From Anomaloglossus baeobatrachus (lineage: Eukaryota > Chordata > Amphibia > Anura > Aromobatidae): DNA of 64,000 bases. Shown here one piece after another: positions 55,822 through 64,000 of the stretch (within the stretch, counting starts at the first letter, position 1; every line of letters begins with the position of its first letter). The stretch covers positions 244,027,451 to 244,091,450 of the forward strand of contig NC_134358.1 of NCBI RefSeq assembly GCF_048569485.1, given 5' to 3'. The translations under genes and the position numbers were made by a program. The notes beneath the pieces were generated by a model that worked only from the letters and a program-made list of their open reading frames with translations, was not told where the DNA came from and did not search any database.

Positions 55822-57473
55822 CAGTTAGGTCCAGAAATATTTGGACAGTGACACAATTTTCGCGAGTTGGGCTCTGCATGCCACCACATTGGATTTGAAA
55901 TGAAACCTCTACAACAGAATTCAAGTGCAGATTGTAACGTTTAATTTGAGGGTTTGAACAAAAATATCTGATAGAAATTGTAGGAATTGTACACATTTCT
56001 TTACAAACACTCCACATTTTAGGAGGTCAAAAGTAATTGGACAAATAAACGAAACCCAAACAAAATATTTTTATTTTCAATATTTTGTTGCGAATCCTTT
56101 GGAGGCAATCACTGCCTTAAGTCTGGAACCCATGGACATCACCAAACGCTGGGTTTCCTCCTTCTTAATGCTTTGCCAGGCCTTTACAGCCGCAGCCTTC
56201 AGGTCTTGCTTGTTTGTGGGTCTTTCCGTCTTAAGTCTGGATTTGAGCAAGTGAAATGCATGCTCAATTGGGTTAAGATCTGGTGATTGACTTGGCCATT
56301 GCAGAATGTTCCACTTTTTTGCACTCATGAACTCCTGGGTAGCTTTGGCTGTATGCTTGGGGTCATTGTCCATCTGTACTATGAAGCGCCGTCCGATCAA
56401 CTTTGCAGCATTTGGCTGAATCTGGGCTGAAAGTATATCCCGGTACACTTCAGAATTCATCCGGCTACTCTTGTCTGCTGTTATGTCATCAATAAATACA
56501 AGTGACCCAGTGCCATTGAAAGCCATGCATGCCCATGCCATCACGTTGCCTCCACCATGTTTTACAGAGGATGTGGTGTGCCTTGGATCATGTGCCGTTC
56601 CCTTTCTTCTCCAAACTTTTTTCTTCCCATCATTCTGGTACAGGTTGATCTTTGTCTCATCTGTCCATAGAATACTTTTCCAGAACTGAGCTGGCTTCAT
56701 GAGGTGTTTTTCAGCAAATTTAACTCTGGCCTGTCTATTTTTGGAATTGATGAATGGTTTGCATCTAGATGTGAACCCTTTGTATTTACTTTCATGGAGT
56801 CTTCTCTTTACTGTTGACTTAGAGACAGATACACCTACTTCACTGAGAGTATTCTGGACTTCAGTTGATGTTGTGAACGGGTTCTTCTTCACCAAAGAAA
56901 GTATGCGGCGATCATCCACCACTGTTGTCATCCGTGGACCCCCAGGCCTTTTTGAGTTCCCAAGCTCACCAGTCAATTCCTTTTTTCTCAGAATGTACCC
57001 GACTGTTGATTTTGCTACTCCAAGCATGTCTGCTATCTCTCTGATGGATTTTTTCTTTTTTTTCAGCCTCAGGATGTTCAGCTTCACCTCAATTGAGAGT
57101 TCCTTAGACCGCATGTTGTCTGGTCCCAGCAACAGCTTCCAAATGCAAAACCACACACCTGTAATCAACCCCAGACCTTTTAACTACTTCATTGATTACA
57201 GGTTAACGAGGGAGACACCTTCAGAGTTAATTGCAGCCCTTAGAGTTCCTTGTCCAATTACTTTTGGTCCCTTTAAAAAGAGGAGGCTATGCATTACAGA
57301 GCTATGATTCCTAAACCCTTTCTCCGATTTGGATGTGAAAACTCTCATATTGCAGCTGGGAGTGTGCACTTTCAGCCCATATTATATATATAATTGTATT
57401 TCTGAACATGTTTTTGTAAACAGCTAAAATAACAAAACTTGTGTCACTGTCCAAATATTTCTGGACCAAACTG
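55822..57473 (-). mobile_element. Tc1/mariner element with intact transposase (sister of 4957-6616)
   Basis: TA flanks both ends (55820-55821, 57474-57475). The ends are CAGTTAGGTCCAGAAATATT and the complementary AATATTTCTGGACCAAACTG. The 1652-bp sequence is nearly identical to the copy at 4957-6616, so both moved recently. Confidence 0.93.
56077..57114 (-). CDS. Tc1-type transposase, intact, 345 aa
   Basis: A transposase that cuts and inserts its own element. The frame is fully open. It has an N-terminal helix-turn-helix with a Lys-rich helix (residues 18-22) and IREIADMLGVAKSTVG (24-39). The DD34E triad is Asp152 (LWTDETK), Asp249 (VQMDNDPKH) and Glu284 (SPDLNPIEH). The C-terminus is KGFATKY. 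The ATG at 57114 (MRSKELSIEVK) gives the usual length; the longer frame to 57168 would add 18 residues from the untranslated part. The AT-hook-like GRPR of its sister copy is GGPR here (residue 59 Arg to Gly), which may weaken DNA binding even though the frame is whole. Confidence 0.92.
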   Translation of the reverse strand: MRSKELSIEVKLNILRLKKKKKSIREIADMLGVAKSTVGYILRKKELTGELGNSKRPGGPRMTTVVDDRRILSLVKKNPFTTSTEVQNTLSEVGVSVSKSTVKRRLHESKYKGFTSRCKPFINSKNRQARVKFAEKHLMKPAQFWKSILWTDETKINLYQNDGKKKVWRRKGTAHDPRHTTSSVKHGGGNVMAWACMAFNGTGSLVFIDDITADKSSRMNSEVYRDILSAQIQPNAAKLIGRRFIVQMDNDPKHTAKATQEFMSAKKWNILQWPSQSPDLNPIEHAFHLLKSRLKTERPTNKQDLKAAAVKAWQSIKKEETQRLVMSMGSRLKAVIASKGFATKY

Positions 57474-57475
57474 TA

Positions 57476-58353
57476 TATAATCCAATGAGCATCAATAAGC
57501 ATAGATAGAATCAATAATAGGATTAATACATATATCAAAACATGAGACAATAAATAGTAAATCATCACATAACATCTAATGTAATACTCATGGGATATAT
57601 AACAACCTAGTGCCAGGATAGACCAGGAAGAGCTTCCGTTAAGGCTGGTTGGTGTCAAAAAAGGCAACAAAGTGCAAACCCAGTTGACGAACCACAACGC
57701 CCAGCACTTCGACGTGCGTTTCGCCTCTCGCTTCGTCAAGAGGTGCTGGGGTAGCTGCGGGGTCACTCATATATTAGAAAGCCCACCTGAAGTTCATTTA
57801 GCGGCGCACGCCGCGCGGCGGAGGCCGCATCATCCACCTCCGCTGGCATTCCGGAAGGCGTCCTGCGCATGCGCAGAAGACATCCCTCAATTGGGCGCCG
57901 GCTGAGGGGGAGAGGCAGGCTCCGACACACAGAGCGCGCTCTGACGTCAGTGTGGCCGAGTGGCCATATTGAAAGAGGGCAGAGGTAATGGCAATATGAA
58001 ACAACCATTTTAAAGGCTTAAAGGACGGGAATACAATAGTTTTTAAATAAGACTGTGTATGTGAGGAATCAGTAATTGGGAATTCACCCATAATAATTTA
58101 GAGTACATTAATCGTATAATGTCAAAACAATGAATGAAGCGTTAGATACATACATAAGACACTGACATCTAGTGGGCAATCCCTTTCATAATAAAAAGGG
58201 GAAATAGCCTGCAGTCAATGTATAAAAAGTATATTTAACCCACAGAGAGCATCCAATGTAAATAATCAAGGTCGATTTCAACAAAATACATATATATCCC
58301 GCATATGGGTATGTAAAGAACATGTACAGCCCTAAGAGTACATTCCATGTAGG
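57476..58353. other. Repeat-like flank with nested hairpin
   Basis: An AT-rich part is followed by a GC-rich block (57780-57960) with GCGCACGCCGCGCGGCGGAG and TGCGCATGCGCAGAAG. At 57700-57750 an 8-bp stem CCCAGCAC/GTGCTGGG encloses CGTTTCGCCTCTCGCTTCGT, which itself pairs CCTCT with AGAGG. I remember similar GTTTCGCC/CTTCGTCA blocks from amphibian retroelements. No gene is supported. Confidence 0.4.
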
Positions 58354-58740
58354 CAGGGCTGTATTTTGCCTTCATGCTGTCCTAGGCACTTTAATTGGTC
58401 GCGCCCCTTAGTGACAACGTAAAACTGAGTTTTCGCACACGACATCTGTTTAAGGCAGATCTACTCTGTAGCACACTTTAAAAAGTATCAATAAGAAACG
58501 AAGAGCACTAACCCCCCCCCAATGGGAATCACCACAGGCACATCAAAACATAGCATGAGTATAAAATATTCCCACCACACTGTCCCCACTTATATACTGT
58601 GACTGTCACACTGCCCCTAATAAACTAAAACACCACTCTGCCCTTCCTTATAAACTACTGTATATCCACCACACCTTCCTCGATTATGAAATATGATCTG
58701 TACATTGTGAGGAGGGAGCAGTATGATGTGAGGACAATGT
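58354..58740. repeat. hAT-like terminus leading into the minisatellites
   Basis: CAGGGCTGTATTTTGCCTTC at 58354 has the look of a hAT terminal repeat. Beyond it lie unique sequence, a C run at 58511-58520, and the start of the 30-bp array. A matching right end is not in the window, so an element carrying the arrays is possible but unproven. Confidence 0.35.
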
Positions 58741-60395
58741 CCCATGCATGCTGCCCCCTCCTCACAATGTCCCATGCATGCTGCCCCCTCCTCACAATGT
58801 CCCATGCATGCTGCCCCCTCCTCACAATGTCCCATGCATGCTGCTCCCTCCTCACAATGTCCCATGCATGCTACCCCCTCTTCACAATGTCCCATGCATG
58901 CTGCTCCCTCCTCACAATGTCCCATGCATGCTGCCCCCTCCTCACAATGTCCCATGCATGCTGCTCCCTCCTCACAATGTCCCATGCATGCTGCTCCCTC
59001 CTCACAATGTCTCATGCATGCTGCTCCCGCCTCACAATGTCCCATGCATGCTGCCTCCTCCTCACAATGTCCCTTGCATGCTGCCCCCTCCTCACAATGT
59101 CCCATGCATGCTGCTCTATCCTCACAATGTCCCATGCATGCTGCCCCCTCTTCACAATGTCCCATGCATGCTGCTCCCTCCTCACAATGTCCCATGCATG
59201 CTGCCCCCTCCTCACAATGTCCCATGCATGCTGCTCCCTCCTCACAATGTCCCATGCATGCTGCTCCCTCCTCACAATGTCCCATGCATGCTACCCCCTC
59301 TTCACAATGTCCCATGCATGCTGCTCCCTCCTCACAATGTCCCATGCATGCTGCCCCCTCCTCACAATGTCTCTTGCATGCTGCCCCCTCCTCACAATGT
59401 CCCATGCATGCTGCTCTATCCTCACAATGTCCCATGCATGCTGCCCCCTCTTCACAATGTCCCATGCATGCTGCTCCCTCCTCACAATGTCCCATGCATG
59501 CTGCCCCCTCCTCACAATGTCCTATGCATGCTGCTCCCTCCTCACAATGTCCCATGCATGCTGCTCCCTCCTCACAATGTCCCATGCATGCTACCCCCTC
59601 TTCACAATGTCCCATGCATGCTGCTCCCTCCTCACAATGTGCCATGCATGCTGCTCCCTCCTCACAATGTCCCATGCATGCTGCTCCCTCCTCACAATGT
59701 CTCATGCATGCTGCTCCCGCCTCACAATGTCCCATGCATGCTGCCTCCTCCTCACAATGTCCCTTGCATGCTGCCCCCTCCTCACAATGTCCCATGCATG
59801 CTGCTCTATCCTCACAATGTCCCATGCATGCTGCCCCCTCTTCACAATGTCCCATGCATGCTGCTCCCTCCTCACAATGTCCCATGCATGCTGCCCCCTC
59901 CTCACAATGTCCCATGCATGCTGCTCCCTCCTCACAATGTCCCATGCATGCTGCTCCCTCCTCACAATGTCTCATGCTTGATGCCCCTTCCTCACAATGT
60001 CCCATGCATGCTGCTCCCTCCTCACAATGTCCCATGCATGCTGCTCCCTCCTCACAATGTCTCATGCATGCTGCTCCCTCCTCACAATGTCTCATGCATG
60101 CTGCTCCCGCCTCACAATGTCCCATGCATGCTGCTCCCTCCTCACAATGTCCCATGCATGCTGCTGCCTCCTCACAATGTCTCATGCTTGATGCCCCCTC
60201 CTCACAATGTCCCATGCATGCTGCTCCCTCCTCACAATGTCCCATGCATGCTGCCCCCTCCTCACAGTGTCCCATGCATGCTGCCCCCTCCTCACAGTGT
60301 CCCATGCATGCTGCCCCCTCCTCACAGTGTCCCATGCATGCTGCCCCCTCCTCAGTGTCCCATGCATGCTGCCCCCTTCTCAAAATGTCCCATGC
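58741..60395. repeat. 30-bp minisatellite, ~55 copies, open on both strands
   Basis: The unit CCCATGCATGCTGCCCCCTC + CTCACAATGT repeats exactly every 30 bp, with variants (CTACCCCC, GCTCTATC, GCTCCCGC). The variants recur in blocks, giving a higher-order period of about 300 bp. Because 30 is a multiple of three and the unit has no stop in several frames, open frames of up to about 600 codons exist on both strands. They encode only decapeptide repeats and lack any gene structure. Confidence 0.95.
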
Positions 60396-60719
60396 ATGCT
60401 GTCCCTCTCCATGAGCTCCTAATGCTGCCTTCCTCTTTTCCATAATGAGACCTTCATGTTGCCCCACTCATGCTAAGACCACCACACTAACGCTTATGCT
60501 GAGACCCCCCCCACACACACTACCCCACTCTTGATATTGACTCCCCTACATTGCTCCACTCCATACTGATCCCACACATGCTGCCCCTTCTTCATAATGA
60601 GCTCCCAATGCTGCCCCCCTCTTATTCTGAGTCCTTACACTCCCCCCACCCAATCGATTTTGTCATTGCACTATCCCTCATCCCTTGTCCTCTGTCTCTA
60701 GCATTAGCCCCTCTCTCCC
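60396..60719. other. Transition between arrays
   Basis: Diverged remnants of the 30-bp unit (CATGCTGCCCC, CATAATGAG) and pyrimidine-rich sequence. No gene. Confidence 0.5.
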
Positions 60720-63700
60720 ACTCCCCCAGCATCAGCCTCTCTCCCCCAGAATCAGCCTCTATCTTCCCTCAGCATCAGCCTCTCTCCCCCAGTCTCAGCC
60801 TTTGCCTCCCCCCAGCCTCAGCCTGCCCCAGTCTCCGCCTCAGCCTCCCTCCAGCCTCCCCCCAGTCTCCGCCTCAGCCTCCCTCCAGCCTCCCCCAGTC
60901 TCTGCCTCAGCCTCCCTCCAGTCTCAGCCTCCCTCCAGCCTTCCCCCAGTCTCAGCCTCAGTTTCCCTCCAGCCTCCCCCCAGTCTAAGCCTCTACCTCC
61001 CCCCAGTCTTAGCCTCTGCCTCCCTCCAGCCTCCCCCCAGTCTCAGCCTCTGCCTCCCTCCAGCCTCCCCCCAGTCTGAGCCTCTGCCTCCCTCCAGCCT
61101 CCCCCCAGTCTCTGCCTCTGCCTCCCTCCAGCCTCCCCCAGTCTCTGCCTCTGCCTCCCTCCAGCCTCCCCCCAGTCTCTGCCTCTGCCTCCCTCCAGCC
61201 TCCCTCCAGTCTCAGCCTCTGCCTCCCTCCAGCCTCCCCCCAGTCTCAGCCTCTGCCTCCCTCCAGTCTCAGCCTCAGTCTCCCTCCAGCCTCCCCCCAG
61301 TCTCAGCCTCCCCCCAGTCTCAGCTTCTGCCTCCCTCCAGCCTCCCCCCAGTCTCAGCCTCCCTCCAGCCTCCCCCCAGTCTCAGCCTCCCTCCAGCCTT
61401 CCTCCAGTCTCAGCCTCCCTCCAGTCTCAGCCTCCCTCCAGCCTCCCCCCAGTCTCAGCCTCAGACTCCCTCCAGCCTCCCCCCAGTCCCAGCCTCTGCC
61501 TCCCTCCAGCCTCCCCCCAGTCTCTGCCTCCCTCCAGCCTCCCCCCAGTCTCTGCCTCTGCCTCCCTCCAGCCTCCCCCCAGTCTCTGCCTCCCTCCAGC
61601 CTCCCCCCAGTCTCTGCCTCTGCCTCCCTCCAGCCTCCCCCCAGTCTCTGCCTCTGCCTCCCTCCAGCCTCCCCCCAGTCTCTGCCTCTGCCTCCCTCCA
61701 GCCTCCCCCAGTCTCTGCCTCTGCCTCCCTCCAGCCTCCCCCCAGTCTCTGCCTCTGCCTCCCTCCAGCCTCCCCCCAAACTCTGCCTCTGCCTCCCTCC
61801 AGCCTCCCCCCAGTCTCTGCCTCTGCCTCCCTCCAGCCTCCCCCCAGTCTCTGCCTCTGCCTCCCTCCAGCCTCCCCCCAGTCTCTGCCTCTGCCTCCCT
61901 CCAGCCTCCCCCAGTCTCTGCCTCTGCCTCCCTCCAGCCTCCCCCCAGTCTCTGCCTCTGCCTCCCTCCAGCCTCCCCCCAAACTCTGCCTCTGCCTCCC
62001 TCCAGCCTCTCCCCAGTCTCTGCCTCTGTCTCCCTCCAGCCTCCCCCCAGTCTCTGCCTCCCTCCAGCCTCCCCCCCAGTCTCTGCCTCTGCCTCCCTCC
62101 AGCCTCCCCCCAGTCTCTGCCTCTGCCTCCCTCCAGCCTCCCCCCAGTCTCTGCCTCTACCTCCCTCCAGCCTCCCCCCAGTCTCTGCCTCTGCCTCCCT
62201 CCAGCCTCCCCCCAGTCTCTGCCTCTGCCTCCCTCCAGCCTCCCCCCAGTCTCTGCCTCTGCCTCCCTCCAGCCTCCCCCCAGTCTCAGCCTCTGCCTCC
62301 CTCCAGCCTCCCCCCAGTCTCAGCCTCTGCCTCCCTCCAGTCTCAGCCTCAGTCTCCCTCCAGCCTCCCCCCAGTCTCAGCCTCCCTCCAGTCTCAGCTT
62401 CTGCCTCCCTCCAGCCTCCCCCCAGTCTCAGCCTCCCTCCAGCCTCCCCCCAGTCTCAGCCTCCCTCCAGCCTCCCTCCAGTCTCAGCCTCCCTCCAGAC
62501 TCCTTCCAGTCTCAGCCTCCCTCCAGCCTCCCCCCAGTCTCAGCCTCTACCTCCCCCCAGTCTTAGCCTCTGCCTCCCTCCAGCCTCCCCCAGTCTCAGC
62601 CTCTGCCTCCCTCCAGCCTCCCCCCAGTCTCAGCCTCTGCCTCCCTCCAGCCTCCCCCAGTCTCAGCCTCTGCCTCCCTCCAGCCTCCTCCCAGTCTCAG
62701 CCTCTGCCTCCCTCCAGCCTCCCCCCAGTCTCAGCCTCTGTCTCCCTCCAGCCTCCCCCCAGTCTCAGCCTCTGCCTCCCTCCAGCCTCCCTCCAGTCTC
62801 AGCCTCAGCCTCCCTCAAGTCTCAGCCTCCCTCCAGTCTCAGCCTCCCTCCAGCCTCCACCCAGTGTCAGCCTCAGTCTCCCTCCAGCCTCCCCCCAGTC
62901 TCAGCCTCCCTCCAGTCTCAGCTTCTGCCTCTCTCCAGCCTCCCCCCAGTCTCAGCCTCCCCCCAGTCTCAGCCTCCCTCCTGCCTCCCTCCAGTCTCAG
63001 CCTCCCTCCAGACTCCTTCCAGTCTCAGCCTCCCTCCAGCCTCCCCCCAGTCCCAGCCTCTGCCTCCCTCCAGCCTCCCCCAAGTCTCAGCCTCTGCCTC
63101 CCTCCAGCCTCCCCCCAGTCTCTGCCTCTGCCTCCCTCCAGCCTCCCCCCAAACTCTGCCTCTGCCTCCCTCCAGCCTCCCCCCAGTCTCTGCCTCTGCC
63201 TCCCTCCAGCCTCCCCCCAGTCTCTGCCTCTGCCTCCCTCCAGCCTCCCCCCAGTCTCTGCCTCTGCCTCCCTCCAGCCTCCCCCCAGTCTCTGCCTCCA
63301 CCTCCCTCCAGCCTCCCCCCAGTCTCTGCCTCTGCCTCCCTCCAGCCTCCCCCCAGTCTCTGCCTCTGCCTCCCTCCAGCCTCCCCCCAGTCTCTGCCTC
63401 TGCCTCCCTCCAGCCTCCCCCCAGTCTCAGCCTCTGCCTCCCTCCAGCCTCCCCCCAGTCTCAGCCTCTGCCTCCCTCCAGTCTCAGCCTCAGTCTCCCT
63501 CCAGCCTCCCCCCAGTCTCAGCCTCCCTCCAATCTCAGCTTCTGCCTCCCTCCAGCCTCCCCCCAGTCTCAGCCTCCCTCCAGCCTCCCCCCAGTCTCAG
63601 CCTCCCTCCAGCCTCCCTCCAGTCTCAGCCTCCCTCCAGTCTCAGCCTCCCTCCAGCCTCCCCCCAGTCCCAGCCTCTGCCTCCCTCCAGCCTCCCCCCC

Positions 63701-64000
63701 AGTCTCTGCCTCTGCCTCCCTCCAGCCTCCCCCCAGTCTCTGCCTCTGCCTCCCTCCAGCCTCCCCCCAGTCTCTGCCTCTGCCTCCCTCCAGCCTCCCC
63801 CCAGTCTCTGCCTCCCTCCAGCCTCCCCCCAGTCTCTGCCTCTGCCTCCCTCCAGCCTCCCCCAGTCTCTGCCTCTGCCTCCCTCCAGCCTCCCCCCAGT
63901 CTCTGCCTCTGCCTCCCTCCAGCCTCCCCCCAGTCTCTGCCTCTGCCTCCCTCCAGCCTCCCCCCAGTCTCTGCCTCTGCCTCCCTCCAGCCTCCCCCCA
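60720..64000. repeat. 34-bp polypyrimidine minisatellite, runs past window end
   Basis: The unit CCTCCCTCCAGCCTCCCCCC + AGTCTCTGCCTCTG has a 34-bp period, with shorter variants (AGTCTCAGCCTCCCTCC). The + strand is strongly pyrimidine-biased over 3.3 kb and the - strand has a GGGGGG run in nearly every unit. As 34 is not a multiple of three, all three frames carry the same repeat in turn. The open frames on the - strand (Gly/Arg/Glu-rich) are not genes. Confidence 0.95.

Noticed and set aside
56471-57307. Frames of 72 and 202 codons on the + strand
   Set aside because: They are antisense shadows of the Tc1 transposase on the other strand. The same holds at 5606-6151 and 41327-41566.
58617-60467. 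Open frame of 616 codons on the - strand, with equally long frames on the + strand
   Set aside because: It is made entirely of the 30-bp minisatellite. Frames are open on both strands because the unit length is a multiple of three. No promoter, splice or family signature.
61354-63301. Gly/Arg/Glu-rich open frames on the - strand
   Set aside because: They are translations of the 34-bp polypyrimidine array; all frames carry the same repeat in turn.
1-64000. tRNA, rRNA or snRNA genes
   Set aside because: No A/B box pairs with a cloverleaf or recognisable rRNA/snRNA stretches were noticed on reading; a dedicated scan could still find a degenerate copy.

Overview
This is vertebrate nuclear DNA, most likely from an anuran amphibian (frog or toad). 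It holds one clear intron-bearing vertebrate gene, EEF1E1, in a sea of DNA transposons: Tc1/mariner, Tigger-like, hAT-like, piggyBac-like and Harbinger-like elements, plus an L1-clade LINE, fossil LTR repeats and many minisatellites. The species cannot be fixed from the sequence alone.

Genes. EEF1E1 (AIMP3/p18) lies on the + strand. Its four coding exons at 10305-10391, 12205-12405, 17888-17983 and 21850-21990 join in phase 0 into a 174-residue protein, with a polyadenylation signal at 22254. A second, very small gene is proposed on the - strand at about 52550-53030. A TATA box and a CRE-like site precede two exons (52901-52985 and 52789-52823) split by a 77-bp intron. They encode a 39-residue Arg/His-rich protamine-like protein, followed by an AATAAA signal. 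This gene is inferred, because the longest open frame there ignores the intron and hides the basic C-terminus.

Layout. 1-1520: GC-rich piggyBac-like repeat. 1.6-4.4 kb: small inverted-repeat elements and a dead Tc1 element. 4.8-9.75 kb: 41-bp minisatellite arrays in opposite orientations, holding a second Tc1 copy and a piggyBac-like element with a LINE inserted in it. 10.2-22.3 kb: EEF1E1, its introns swollen by at least seven elements, including a dead Tc1 carrying a nested inverted-repeat insertion. 22.3-40.6 kb: small nonautonomous elements (three related Harbinger-like copies, one hAT-like element with a perfect 8-bp target duplication), two LTR-like fossils and stretches with nothing recognisable. 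40.6-42.3 kb: Tc1 element with an intact transposase. 43-50.7 kb: a ~390-bp tandem repeat, Ty3/gypsy-type fossils and minisatellites. 50.7-55.4 kb: T-rich degenerate tandem repeat, the protamine-like gene and five further arrays. 55.8-57.5 kb: Tc1 element with an intact transposase, nearly identical to the copy at 5-6.6 kb. 58.4-64 kb: a hAT-like terminus leading into a 30-bp array (about 55 copies) and a 34-bp polypyrimidine array that runs off the window.

Function. The two proposed genes are unrelated: EEF1E1 serves the multi-tRNA-synthetase complex, and the protamine-like protein would compact sperm DNA. The rest is transposon and satellite turnover. Several minisatellites lie inside, or beside the ends of, nonautonomous elements, which suggests transposition has helped spread them. 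No tRNA, rRNA or CRISPR array was seen.
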